Below the pieces are notes generated by a model. It was not told the DNA's origin. It saw nothing but the letters and a program-made list of their open reading frames with translations, and searched no databases. The position numbers were made by a program, and so were the translations under genes. Shown piece by piece: positions 39,428 to 47,959 of a stretch of 54,808 nucleotides of DNA. The stretch is taken from the NCBI GenBank assembly GCA_004379135.1, contig NBNI01000001.1:1-54808 (forward strand). The letters run 5' to 3'. This DNA is from Acidimicrobiales bacterium mtb01. Lineage in GTDB: Bacteria > Actinomycetota > Acidimicrobiia > Acidimicrobiales > Ilumatobacteraceae. The first letter of the stretch is position 1. Each line of letters opens with the position of its first letter.

Positions 39428-41133
39428 CGGCCGACGACGACTTTGTCGCCGACGGACACTCCGTCGGGCTCGATGGGTTCGATTGCCACGAACCCGTCGG
39501 CGCTGAGCCCCGCGTTCACCGCGACCAGCACCGGATCGGCCGCCCCGGGGGCGAGGACCGACACCGAGGTTGTGCCGTCGGCGGCGGACGAGATCGCCGT
39601 GATCGGCACCACGAGCGTCGCCGTTTCGGTCGACGCCGCACGGATCGTCACGCGCAGGTTCACCCCGGCAAGCTCCGCCGGCAGCGGCTCGTCAGCGGCA
39701 ATCGCGGCCCGGTAGCCAATCTGTCCGTCGGCGCCCGTCGTCGTGGTGTCCGCCACGGTCGACAACGTCGCCGGATATGCGGTGTTGGTCTGCTCGTCGA
39801 GCAACTCGACCGCGGTCCCGGCACGCACCAGATCTCGTTCGTCGGCACGAAGTCGCATCGTCACGATCAGGTCACCGGCCGACAACTCGACCAGCTGCCC
39901 CGTCGAGCCTGCAGCCTGCGTCGGGTCAGATCCGCTGGCACCGACCGGTCCCAGCACCGTGACCGCCGATCGGACACGTGCGGGCAACGACGGCACGAAC
40001 ACGACCTCACCCTGCGCGACAGTCGGGCCGGTGATCGCCCGCAGTGCGTCACGTGATGTCACGGCGTTGTCGCGGGCCTGCAGCGCCCGACCCAACGCCA
40101 GATACTCCGCCGTCGAGTCTGGGTTCTTGGCCTCGGTGAGGCGGGCCTCCGCGAGCCGCACCTGGTCCGCAGCGGCAGCGACGGACAACGTGCCGGAGCG
40201 ACGCGCCGCATCGACCGCGGCGGTCTTCGCGGCGACCTCGGCCTCAGCCTCGGCGATCGCGCCTGCAGTGGCAGCTGGGTCGCTGCGTAGCCGATCGAGT
40301 TCACCCTGCGCGAGCGACAGGTCGGTCCGGGCCTGCGCCAGCGCTGCAGCGGCTGACGCGACCGCGTCGTCGTAGGCGCGGCGGGCTGCACCCAACGCCA
40401 GTTCTGCGGCCAGCAACTGCGAACCCTGATCGCCCGATACCGCCGCCTGATACGCGCTTTGCGCCATGGCGAGTTCGGCCTCGGCGTCGGTGACGGCCTG
40501 GTCTGCTGCGGCGAGGTCAATCGCCTCCGTCGGCGACGACGGCACCGGCGCGTAGCCGGCATTGGCATAGAACGCGCCGACACACGCCTTGGTCCCCTCG
40601 CCGAACAGCCCCGCTGCGTCGGGGTTGACGCACCCGAGCCGAGTCATCGCCGCCTGCAGCTGCTCGACATCGGCACCCGACATACCCGGTCGTAACGGCC
40701 GGTACGTCGGCACCTCGCCGACCAGCACGAACACCGGCCGACCCGACACCTCGACCAGACGCTGTCCCTCGCTGACCTCATCACCCGCCACGACACCGAT
40801 ACCGGTGACCACCGGGTCACCCTCCACCGACGACGGAACGCCGACCACCGCAGAGACCTCCGGCACGACATCACCGCGGGTGATCACAGTCTGCGTCAGC
40901 ACCCGATGCTCGACGGTCGCGGTCACCCACGACGGCTCGGGTGGCAACGCGTTCGCCGCAGCCTGATCCGGTGATTGCAGTTGGCGCGCTGCAACCCAAC
41001 CCCCGGTGATCGCAAGCGTGATCACCAGGCCACCAGCCAACCACAAACGTCGCCACGACGCAGGCGGCTTCGACGCTGCATCGAGCGCAGCGGATCCGGC
41101 GGCGGACTCAACCAATGTAGATACTGCTGACAC
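39424..41133 (-). CDS. Membrane-fusion adaptor with peptidoglycan-binding domain
   Basis: A 569-aa adaptor. Residues 28-50 are a membrane anchor (RRLWLAGGLVITLAITGGWVA). A lipoyl/barrel half-domain follows (TQTVITRGDVVPEVSAVV). A peptidoglycan-binding type 1 motif is inserted at about 145-190 (LRPGMSGADVEQLQAAMTRLGC). A long Ala/Glu/Gln coiled-coil hairpin spans about 205-340, and the beta-barrel and membrane-proximal domains close the protein (PITAISSAADGTTSVSVL). This is the Gram-positive MacA-like adaptor for MacB permeases. It overlaps the crystallin-like gene by 26 nt and the ATPase by 4 nt. Confidence 0.87.
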   Translation of the reverse strand: MSAVSTLVESAAGSAALDAASKPPASWRRLWLAGGLVITLAITGGWVAARQLQSPDQAAANALPPEPSWVTATVEHRVLTQTVITRGDVVPEVSAVVGVPSSVEGDPVVTGIGVVAGDEVSEGQRLVEVSGRPVFVLVGEVPTYRPLRPGMSGADVEQLQAAMTRLGCVNPDAAGLFGEGTKACVGAFYANAGYAPVPSSPTEAIDLAAADQAVTDAEAELAMAQSAYQAAVSGDQGSQLLAAELALGAARRAYDDAVASAAAALAQARTDLSLAQGELDRLRSDPAATAGAIAEAEAEVAAKTAAVDAARRSGTLSVAAAADQVRLAEARLTEAKNPDSTAEYLALGRALQARDNAVTSRDALRAITGPTVAQGEVVFVPSLPARVRSAVTVLGPVGASGSDPTQAAGSTGQLVELSAGDLIVTMRLRADERDLVRAGTAVELLDEQTNTAYPATLSTVADTTTTGADGQIGYRAAIAADEPLPAELAGVNLRVTIRAASTETATLVVPITAISSAADGTTSVSVLAPGAADPVLVAVNAGLSADGFVAIEPIEPDGVSVGDKVVVGR

Positions 41134-41641
41134 GGTTGTCCCATCCGGTCACCATGGTCGACGCGGAGGAGTTCGCTCCGGTAGCGCCCGGGTACAGCGG
41201 CGTGCCACCGTTGGCGCCGTCGTAGAAGTACGCGGGACAGGCCCCGACCCGATAGCTGCTCGTGTCGTTGTCGAACCCGTACAACGACAGGTTGATGTAG
41301 GTGTACCGCGTCGCGAGCTGGAGCACCGCACCGCCGTACGAGGTCGACCGGTAGAGGCGCAGGTACGACGAGCACGCAGCCATCGTCCCGACACGTCCGG
41401 CGGACGTCGAGTTGCCAGTGAATCGGTCCATCTCCGCTTCGGTTCGGAAGCATTGCGTCGTGACCCCGTCGCTGGTGCACGCCCGTGCCTTACCCCAGCT
41501 CACGGACAGGTCGATGACCTGTCCTTCGAACGTCGCCAAGGCGCCTGTGCTCTCTGCCCTCGCCGCCGTGGCCGACAGCGGAATGATCATGGTCATTGCG
41601 GCGGTCAGCAGGATCGTGACGCGGCGTCGGATGATGGACAT
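41108..41641 (-). CDS. Secreted beta-gamma-crystallin/I36-like protein
   Basis: A 177-aa exported protein: signal peptide to about residue 29, a linker with C55 and C64, then a crystallin-type domain (about 90-177). Two Greek-key motifs are clear, LRLYRSTSYGGAVLQL and AYFYDGANGGTPLY, each followed by a calcium-binding consensus: DNDTSS at 124-129 and DNRVSS at 168-173, both fitting (N/D)(N/D)xx(S/T)S. ATG 41641 is preferred, with GGAG upstream; ATG 41659 would give a longer leader. It lies between the anti-sigma-like and exporter genes of one operon, so it may be the exporter's cargo or partner. Confidence 0.82.
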   Translation of the reverse strand: MSIIRRRVTILLTAAMTMIIPLSATAARAESTGALATFEGQVIDLSVSWGKARACTSDGVTTQCFRTEAEMDRFTGNSTSAGRVGTMAACSSYLRLYRSTSYGGAVLQLATRYTYINLSLYGFDNDTSSYRVGACPAYFYDGANGGTPLYPGATGANSSASTMVTGWDNRVSSIYIG

Positions 41642-41655
41642 GGTGCTCTCCTTGC

Positions 41656-42417
41656 TCATGGGAACTTGACGATCTGGATGATGCGACCCGTCACATCCAC
41701 GGTCGCCTTCGCGCAGGTCGCCGCAACGGAATCGGGGCGTGTCTCGACGCTCCAGCCGACGATGTTCAGCTCCTCGATGAGCCGATGCGCGCTCGTGGCA
41801 GCGGCGTCCGCAGCGACACACGGTCCCTGGTTGATCTCCGCCGCCACTCGATCCTGCAACAGCACGAGGGCCTGGTTCGACGGGTCAAGTGTCGGATCGG
41901 CGTCGATGAGACCGAGCGAGCGACATGTGTCGGTCGAACCGGGATACACCTCGACCACACCGATGGTAGAGATACACGCGACAAGGGGAGGAATGCCATC
42001 GATGGAACCTGACATCTCGCCGAACCTGCCCTCGCGCCACAACTCACGGCAGCCACCGAGCGCATCGCTGGTCGGTTCGATCACGATGACGTCCGCGTCG
42101 GCCGCAGACCCCGAGCGGCACGCGATGCCAGCCGTCGGCTGGGCCGGTTGGCCGAGACGAACCAGGGCCGCCACTCCGACCGCGCTCCCAGCCACGACCG
42201 CTGTCGAGAGCAGACCAACGGCAAGAACGCGCCGACGCCGACTCGAGTCACGTTGTCGATGACGAGCCATCCGGGAACCGGACACGATGTCGGCGACCAC
42301 GCGATCCACGAAGGCCGGTGACAGTGGATCAACTCCATCTCCCCACAGTTCGGGGCGTGCCCCGATGCAACGCGCGATGATGTCGCGGTCGCCGTCGTTG
42401 CCGGGTTCTGCGGTCAT
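41656..42417 (-). CDS. Single-pass membrane protein, anti-sigma position
   Basis: A 253-aa protein with a cytosolic N-terminus (residues 1-64, containing SPAFVDRVVADIVSG), one membrane helix at about 65-85 (VLAVGLLSTAVVAGSAVGVAAL), and an extracytoplasmic domain with several Cys (GIACRSG, GGCRELW, VACIST, DTCRSLG, GPCVAA, ATCAKA). Its start overlaps the sigma factor stop (ATGA). Position and topology fit an anti-sigma factor, but no ZAS zinc motif is present, so the role is inferred from context only. Confidence 0.7.
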   Translation of the reverse strand: MTAEPGNDGDRDIIARCIGARPELWGDGVDPLSPAFVDRVVADIVSGSRMARHRQRDSSRRRRVLAVGLLSTAVVAGSAVGVAALVRLGQPAQPTAGIACRSGSAADADVIVIEPTSDALGGCRELWREGRFGEMSGSIDGIPPLVACISTIGVVEVYPGSTDTCRSLGLIDADPTLDPSNQALVLLQDRVAAEINQGPCVAADAAATSAHRLIEELNIVGWSVETRPDSVAATCAKATVDVTGRIIQIVKFP

Positions 42418-43010
42418 GGCGCTGTCCTTTCCTGAGCAGCGTCGGCCTCGGTGCCGGGAAGTGGATCGCTCGTCAGGGCGACGAACTGGCGTCGAAACGC
42501 GAGCCGCGCCACCATCAATCGCTTTCGGGCCGCGCCAGCGCTGATCCCGAGTTCGCGTCCGATCGCTGGCCCATCGTGGCCGAGCGCGTCGAGGATCAAC
42601 ACTCGCCGATCCACGTCGCGAAGCAACTGCAACGCCCGTTCAACCTCCCGGAGCACAGCTCGCTGCTCGTCCTCTTGGCCGGCCTGCTCGATCTCGTCCT
42701 CCGCGGTCAACTGCAGCTCCAGAGGTTCGGTGGCCAGACGATCCAGCATCCTTCGCCACGAGATGTTTCTCCGCCCGTGGTTCGCGACGAGATAGAGCGA
42801 TGTCCGGATGAACCACCCCCGCTGCCGACCGTCGGACAACCCTATGAGTTCGTCGAGACGGCGAAACGCCAGCAAGAACACGTCCGACCAGAGGTCGTCG
42901 ACGTCATCCCGGTTGCGTTCCGAGCGCGAAAGAACGACACGGACCATTCGTCCATGTACGGAGATCAAGGCCCGAAGGGCCGCTTCGCGTTCGTCGTTGT
43001 CGTCAGCCAC
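42414..43010 (-). CDS. ECF-type sigma-70 factor
   Basis: A 198-aa sigma factor. Region 2 is about residues 15-80 (DDVDDLWSDVFLLAFRRLDEL, RGWFIRTSLYLVANHGRRN); region 4 is about 120-180 (LLRDVDRRVLILDALGHDGPAIGRELGISAGAARKRLMVARLAF) with an HTH. It starts at a GTG at 43010 and leads the operon of a membrane protein, a crystallin-like secreted protein and an ABC exporter, so it probably drives its own operon. No -35 element for ECF sigma could be fixed by eye in the 87-nt upstream gap. Confidence 0.9.
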   Translation of the reverse strand: MADDNDEREAALRALISVHGRMVRVVLSRSERNRDDVDDLWSDVFLLAFRRLDELIGLSDGRQRGWFIRTSLYLVANHGRRNISWRRMLDRLATEPLELQLTAEDEIEQAGQEDEQRAVLREVERALQLLRDVDRRVLILDALGHDGPAIGRELGISAGAARKRLMVARLAFRRQFVALTSDPLPGTEADAAQERTAP

Positions 43011-43097
43011 AGCACTCGTCTCGGCGCCAGTCGACAGGCCGCCAGTACTTCAGTGTTGCATCCAACCCAAGTGTTCCTGAGGGCCTCAATGAAAACC

Positions 43098-43382
43098 TCA
43101 ATCCGGCGGCTCGAGCGCGAGCACTGTGGCCGCAAACCCCGCGGGCGTCGCATCGGTGAGCGCAGAGATGAGTTGGTCAGCGAACCCCAACGCGTCAACC
43201 GGGTCCTCAAAGGGGCCAAAGACGCTCGCAAGCCCACTCGAATGATCGAGGAGGTGCACGACATGCGGCAGCGACAGACGCTGCATCCCATCAGCCACCA
43301 CCGCAACGTCGACCCAATCCAGCACCGACATCCGCCCGCCGAGGGTCACTGCCACGTTGCCTGGCTCAGCGGTCGCGGTCAT
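43098..43382 (-). CDS. Small hypothetical protein upstream of the sigma factor
   Basis: A 94-aa product from ATG 43382 (MTATAEPGNVAVTLGG), with no known domain. The middle reads VDVAVVADGMQRLSLPHVVHLLDHSSGLASVF, suggesting an alpha+beta fold. It lies 87 nt upstream of the sigma gene on the same strand. The upstream DNA contains a run of nine G (43404-43412), a place where length variation or sequencing error can occur and where a longer N-terminus could be lost. Confidence 0.5.
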   Translation of the reverse strand: MTATAEPGNVAVTLGGRMSVLDWVDVAVVADGMQRLSLPHVVHLLDHSSGLASVFGPFEDPVDALGFADQLISALTDATPAGFAATVLALEPPD

Positions 43383-43542
43383 TTCTCGTACTGGAAAACT
43401 CGTGGGGGGGGGATTTTCGGGCCCTTCCCATCTTTCACCACCTCTGCCGTTCGGGTTCATCAACTGCGCCACTATCGGAGAAAGTGTCTTATGCCAGTGA
43501 TCTGTTCCGCGGTCCGCCTGGGGTGGCACCGAGTCACTGGGC

Positions 43543-44571
43543 TCAGACCGGTCTGGCGAACCCAGACCGGATGGCGGCGTCGATGGTGGCGTTGTCCGGG
43601 CCCTTGACTGTCAGGCCGACGATGACGCCGTGAGGGTGGGCCCAGAGGTCGTCGGTGGCGTCGCCGTTCACGACCGGCATGCCATGCCAGGTGGTCGGCA
43701 GCTGCTGGTTGCGTCGGGTGCTGAACACCACGGCCACGGTGTGTCCCTGGTCGAAGATGTCGAGAATCTGTGCGTCAGTCCACCGCTCGCTGGCCGAGTA
43801 GACGATGCGAGTGAGGCCCGCCATCTCGGGCCGGGCGGCTGGGGTGTGCTTGGTGTAGGCGTAGGCGGCAGCGACACCGAGCATCCCGGGAGCGACGCTC
43901 TCCCAGCGGATGTCGTCACCGATGTTCATCCGCCAGCGGACGTTGTCGGCGCTGTGACGTACCACCAGCTCGCCCAACGCTGCTCGGGTCAGTTCCAGCG
44001 ATTCGGCGGGGTGGGCGAGCGTCAGGAGCGTGCGGGCGAGCCGGGTTAGCGGGGTCGTGCCGTTCTGAGCGTTGCGGGAGCGAGCGACGACGCAGCCGTC
44101 CCGGCAGCCCTTCGTGGAGCGTTCGCACACGGTGTGGCGGACCAGCTCGTCGATGTCGTCGACGCTGTACTCGAGCACCTCGGCCCATGCCGAGCGTTCA
44201 CGGGCTGTCAGCGACGCCCACTCGGTGCGGGCACCGGTGGCCGATAGCAGCGTCATCCCGGCGGGGACCACGTCGGTGTTCCGCCGGGTCTTGGCGAACT
44301 TGGCGCTGTCGAGTGTCATCCACCGCTTCGCCGAGATGTCGTCGTACTCGAGGAGCGTGCGCAGCTCGGCCCACCGGGCGAGTGCCTCCTGGTGGGTCCG
44401 GCCGGTGGGGTCGGGCCCGGTCCAGGGGATGCCGCCGAGACGGTCGACGAGGAGTCGCTCGACGGGTGATGTCGCCCAGGCACCGGGGCTGGGGCGACGG
44501 CGGCTGGGCAGACCGACCGGGGTCGAGTCGACGGCGGGCATGCTGGCTGGGGACGCGGGGTGGTGTGTCAT
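43543..44571 (-). CDS. Gp88-like accessory protein
   Basis: A 342-aa protein. The central segment has a Cys cluster, VCERSTKGCRDGCVVARSRN (C-x6-C-x3-C), followed by VRWRMNIGDDIRWE, AYAYTKHTP and a C-terminal TWHGMPVVNGDATDDLW. This order (Cys cluster, RxHxxGD-like strand, YTK) resembles the phage/plasmid Gp88 family of unknown function. The identification is by memory of the motif order and is tentative. ATG 44571 is preferred; a TTG at 44592 is possible. It is divergent from the second recombinase gene and probably belongs to the same mobile unit. Confidence 0.6.
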   Translation of the reverse strand: MTHHPASPASMPAVDSTPVGLPSRRRPSPGAWATSPVERLLVDRLGGIPWTGPDPTGRTHQEALARWAELRTLLEYDDISAKRWMTLDSAKFAKTRRNTDVVPAGMTLLSATGARTEWASLTARERSAWAEVLEYSVDDIDELVRHTVCERSTKGCRDGCVVARSRNAQNGTTPLTRLARTLLTLAHPAESLELTRAALGELVVRHSADNVRWRMNIGDDIRWESVAPGMLGVAAAYAYTKHTPAARPEMAGLTRIVYSASERWTDAQILDIFDQGHTVAVVFSTRRNQQLPTTWHGMPVVNGDATDDLWAHPHGVIVGLTVKGPDNATIDAAIRSGFARPV

Positions 44572-44722
44572 GTCCAGCCAATCGGCGTCCAACGCGCCGG
44601 CAGGGCCTCACCGGCCACCAGGTCTCGTCCGATTCCTGACCTACGCCTTGATGCATGTGAGAGGGGTCAGCCGCGGCCCGGGCCGCCGGGACTGGGCCGA
44701 GCGGGCAGAGCCGACCACACCC

Positions 44723-45649
44723 ATGAGCACCGTCACCGCCCCCACCATCGCCGTCTCGCCTGCCACGCTGTATCTCGCCCGGCGATCCACACCCGCGTCG
44801 CGTGCCACAGCGACCTCGGCGCTCAACGCGGCCGCCCGCATCCTTGGACATGCGGACCACACCACCCTCGACTGGGCGCTCGACTACTCCCAGGCAGCGC
44901 TCATCCGCGCCGGCCTGACTGCCGCGGAGCCAGGCTGGGCCAAGGTCATCTGGTCCGCGACCCGGCAGGTGACCGCCGAAGCGCACCGCCTCGGCCTGCT
45001 CGATGCGCAGACCGCAGCCAACATCGCTGCGCTGCCCGCACCACGTGGTTCGGGCGGGCACCGCGGCCGGACACCCGACGACACCGAGGTCGGCCTCCTG
45101 CTCGAGGCCGCAGCGGCCGATTCCACGCTTCGAGGCCGCCGGGACGCAGCCGTCATCGCCATCCTCGCGGGACTCGGCCTCCGCCGCGCCGAAGCCTCCA
45201 CCCTGCGCGCCGACCTCGACTGGCACCCAGCCCGTCGCCACCTTACGGTCCGGTCAGGGAAGGGCCGTCGACACCGCGAGATCCCGGCCCCGGAGTGGGC
45301 TGCCGAGCTCATCGACGAGTGGATTGCGACCGGTGACGGCAGCGGCCCCCTGCTGGTCGGCATCGACCGATGGGAACGCCGCGGAGGCCCACTGTCGGGT
45401 CACGCCCTCAACGAGATCGTCCTGCGGCTCGCCACCGCCGCCGACCTCGAGCCGTTGACGTGTCACGGGCTGAGACGTTATGCCGTGTCGAGCATGTTGC
45501 GCGTCGCGGACGTTGGACTCGCCCAACGCATGGCAGGGCATGCTGACGTCTCCACCACGCTGCGCAGCTACGACGCTCGCGGCCTGGACGAGCTCAAGGA
45601 GGCCATGCATCGGAGACCGACGCCCCAATGCGTCGCAAGCCACGCATGA
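44723..45649 (+). CDS. Second tyrosine recombinase (XerC/D-like)
   Basis: A 308-aa recombinase of Xer-like length with catalytic R154 in GLGLRRAE, H248 and R251 in CHGLRRYA, H273 in GHADVSTTLRSY and nucleophile Y283. The N-terminal SAM-like domain starts VSPATLYLARRSTPASRAT. ATG 44723 gives a family-typical length; the open frame extends upstream through the divergent gene but that part is a shadow. It lacks the Cys-rich insert of the first recombinase and is not closely related to it. It lies near the right end of the accessory region, so the region may be composite. Confidence 0.9.
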   Translation: MSTVTAPTIAVSPATLYLARRSTPASRATATSALNAAARILGHADHTTLDWALDYSQAALIRAGLTAAEPGWAKVIWSATRQVTAEAHRLGLLDAQTAANIAALPAPRGSGGHRGRTPDDTEVGLLLEAAAADSTLRGRRDAAVIAILAGLGLRRAEASTLRADLDWHPARRHLTVRSGKGRRHREIPAPEWAAELIDEWIATGDGSGPLLVGIDRWERRGGPLSGHALNEIVLRLATAADLEPLTCHGLRRYAVSSMLRVADVGLAQRMAGHADVSTTLRSYDARGLDELKEAMHRRPTPQCVASHA

Positions 45650-45661
45650 CAGACTGAGTTC

Positions 45662-46234
45662 GTGGACACCCCGAGATGCCTACCACCACAACGGCACTTC
45701 ACGGAACCTGTCATCAAGACTCTGTTTGCGCTCTCTGGAAACCGCTGCGCCTTCGACGGATGCGAAGAGCACCTGACCCGGGCCGAGTGGCCCGCTGTCA
45801 ACGCCGACATCGCGCACATCGTCGGCCTACGGCATGGCTCGGCGAGGCATGCCTGCGACCATCCCGACGTGAACGGCTTCGAGAACCTTCTGCTCCTGTG
45901 CAAGAACCATCACCACCGCGTCGACACCCAGCGTGTGCAGGATGTAACACAGCCTGGCAACGACTGTCCGGCTACGTCGACTCTCGCCGAGATCGCGGAT
46001 TCCGGTGTCTCGCCGATCTGGCGGTTCAGGCTCCGCGGGACTCGGGCGCGCTCGGCTGCAAGAGACGACGCAGCTGCTCCGCAAGCGCGGCCTGGTCCAG
46101 CTCGGCGTCGACAAGGGCGCCGAGCCAGATGTGCGATTCGATTACCCGCAGTACACCGTCAGCCGAGAGGGCGAGTTGGTGCGCATCGGTCAGCGCACCT
46201 TCGCGCGCCAGGAGCGATTCGATGTAGCCCCTGA
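45662..46234 (+). pseudogene. HNH endonuclease-like gene with foreign 3' end
   Basis: The first about 90 codons encode an HNH-type module: ALSGNRCAFDGCEEHL (CxxxxC zinc half-site), ADIAHIVG, and FENLLLLCKNHHHRVD (N...H). After about codon 110 the frame continues as low-complexity Arg/Ala sequence that is simply the antisense of the TetR gene (46026-46610). The original C-terminus is therefore missing. The start is a GTG 12 nt after the recombinase stop. The change of character between about 45950 and 46026 probably marks a recombination junction. Confidence 0.65.
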
Positions 46235-46610
46235 GGCGGGGGCGGACCCCGCCGACGGGGTCTGCCAAGGCCTCGATAGCCTCGAGTCCTTCTCGCCGGA
46301 CGAACGCTGCCACGGCTCCGGTCGCGTTCGCCGTGGCGACGAATCGGGCGAGCCCCTGCGCGACTCGCTCGGCCGGTGATGCACCGGCCGGTTGATCGTC
46401 GACGCATCGGGCCATCGTCGTCACGGATAGGCGTACGGCGATGGCGTCGAGCAGGTCCCGACGGGTGCCGACCCAGCGATGGACGGTGACTCGACTGACG
46501 CCGAGGGATGCGGCCAAGGCGCCGAGATGAATCGGCTCGCCCGCGAGAAAGGTCTCCGTGGCCGCACGCAAGGCGTCAGCGCGTGTTGGACGCAGCACGT
46601 CGTTGGCCAC
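46026..46610 (-). CDS. TetR/AcrR-family regulator
   Basis: A 194-aa regulator with an N-terminal HTH (IHLGALAASLGVSRVTVHRWVGTRRDLLDAI, about 27-57) and a helical ligand-binding domain. The HTH ends VHRWVG rather than the common YxHF, as in QsdR-like TetR proteins. It starts at a GTG (46610) and is divergent from the oxidoreductase/ligase cluster, with 314 nt between; an inverted repeat in that gap (46640-46667) may be its operator. The ligand is probably a CoA ester or other substrate of the adjacent pathway, by inference. Confidence 0.83.
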   Translation of the reverse strand: MANDVLRPTRADALRAATETFLAGEPIHLGALAASLGVSRVTVHRWVGTRRDLLDAIAVRLSVTTMARCVDDQPAGASPAERVAQGLARFVATANATGAVAAFVRREGLEAIEALADPVGGVRPRLRGYIESLLAREGALTDAHQLALSADGVLRVIESHIWLGALVDAELDQAALAEQLRRLLQPSAPESRGA

Positions 46611-46639
46611 CGCGCGATGCTACCAACCCCCGACCGATT

Positions 46640-46667
46640 ATGTTGCGAAAGGCTTGACTTGTAACAT
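46640..46667. promoter_or_regulatory. Inverted repeat in the tetR-oxidoreductase gap
   Basis: ATGTTGC and GTAACAT form a 7-bp inverted repeat (6 of 7 pairs) with a 14-nt spacer, 30 nt upstream of the TetR start. TTGACT lies inside it and could be a -35 box reading toward the oxidoreductase gene. A short frame at 46695-46928 overlaps the GTG of that gene but is low-complexity and doubtful. Confidence 0.35.
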
Positions 46668-46924
46668 CCGGTAGCGGCTTCTACGATCCGGGCTATGTCT
46701 TCACGAGGGGGTACTTCGCTGAGCGCGTCACGCGGCCCTGCGGCTCCAGCTCGGTCAACCGAGCCGGGAGCCCTCGTTGGCGGATTGGCCGTTCACGAGC
46801 ACCATGCCTCCGGCCTTCCCACCCGGGGACCGCGTCGGCGAGGCGACCGCGGCGGCGAAACGAGTTCGACGATCACCAGCGCCTGCTGTGCGGACGCCGA
46901 GGACCGTTCCACGGGGGAGAACCG

Positions 46925-47959
46925 GTGAGGCTCGCCATGGCGGCGCCGTACGCCGGTGGGTTCAAGCGCACGGCCGCGCAAGTGGCCGAGTACGAGTACG
47001 CAGGCCTCGACATCGTGTGGGTCGCCGAGGCCTACGGATTCGACGCCCCGAGCTTCATGGGGTATCTCGCTGCCAGCACAGACCGGATCACGATCGGGTC
47101 TGCGGTAATGCCGATCTTCACGCGGACGCCAACGCTGCTTGCCATGACCGCGGCGGGGATCGATGCCCTTAGCGATGGACGGTTCATCCTGGGCCTTGGG
47201 AGCTCGGGGCCGCAGGTAGTGGAGGGCTGGCATGGCGTGCGTTACGACGCACCCGTCGCTCGGACCCGTGAGGTCATCGAGATCTGTCGTGCGGTGTGGC
47301 GCCGCGACGGCGCCCTCGAGCACAGGGGGCGCCACTACCGGCTGCCCCTGCCGCCCGAGCAGGGCACGGGCTTGGGTAAGCCGCTCAAGATCATCGGTCA
47401 TCCCAATCCGCACATCCCGATCTATGTCGCGGCCCTGGGCGAGAAGAACGTCCGCATGACCGCCGAGGCAGCCGATGGCTGGCTCCCTGTCTTCTTTGTC
47501 CCGGACAAGGCCAAGGACGTGTGGGGTGCAGCCCTCGACGCCGGCCGCGCGGCGCGAGACGCCACGCTCCGGCCGCTCGAGGTCGTGGCCGGTGGCGCCG
47601 TGTCGGTCACCAACGATCCCGGGCCAGTTCTCGATCTCGCCCGGCCGATGGCCGCGCTCTACATCGGCGGTATGGGCGCCAAGGAGAGGAACTTCTACAA
47701 CCAACTCGTGTGCCGGTACGGCTTCGAGACAGAAGCGAAGCAGGTGCAGGAGCTCTACCTCGCCGGCAACAAGGCCGCCGCTGAGGCGGCCGTACCCGAG
47801 GAGCTCCTTCGGCTCGCGAACCTCGTCGGCGACGAGGGCTGGATCAAGGATCGCATCGCTGCCTTCCGGGACGCCGGCGTCACCGTGCTCAACATCACTC
47901 CCGTGGCCGACAAGCCGGTCGAGCTCATCGAGAAGCTCAAGGACTGGGTCGATGGCTGA
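46925..47959 (+). CDS. F420-type LLM oxidoreductase
   Basis: A 344-aa luciferase-like oxidoreductase: YEYAGLDIVWVAEAYGFDAPSFMGYLA, IGSAVMPIFTRTPTLLAMTA, and FILGLGSSGPQVVEGWHGV. These are the usual segments of actinobacterial F420-dependent LLM enzymes in acyl-CoA or steroid-type catabolic clusters. It begins at a GTG (46925) with GGGGGAG-like sequence upstream. The stop overlaps the start of the acyl-CoA ligase gene by 8 nt, so the two are coupled. The substrate is unknown. Confidence 0.85.
   Translation: MRLAMAAPYAGGFKRTAAQVAEYEYAGLDIVWVAEAYGFDAPSFMGYLAASTDRITIGSAVMPIFTRTPTLLAMTAAGIDALSDGRFILGLGSSGPQVVEGWHGVRYDAPVARTREVIEICRAVWRRDGALEHRGRHYRLPLPPEQGTGLGKPLKIIGHPNPHIPIYVAALGEKNVRMTAEAADGWLPVFFVPDKAKDVWGAALDAGRAARDATLRPLEVVAGGAVSVTNDPGPVLDLARPMAALYIGGMGAKERNFYNQLVCRYGFETEAKQVQELYLAGNKAAAEAAVPEELLRLANLVGDEGWIKDRIAAFRDAGVTVLNITPVADKPVELIEKLKDWVDG

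Noticed and set aside
40059-40583. Dense Ala/Arg repeats within the adaptor gene that look like a tandem DNA repeat.
   Set aside because: They are explained by the Ala/Glu/Gln coiled-coil hairpin of the adaptor protein; no exact DNA repeat unit is present.
41108-43010. RiPP or lactococcin-972-type bacteriocin operon.
   Set aside because: The secreted protein is a folded crystallin domain with a Sec signal; there is no leader/core peptide structure or maturation enzyme.
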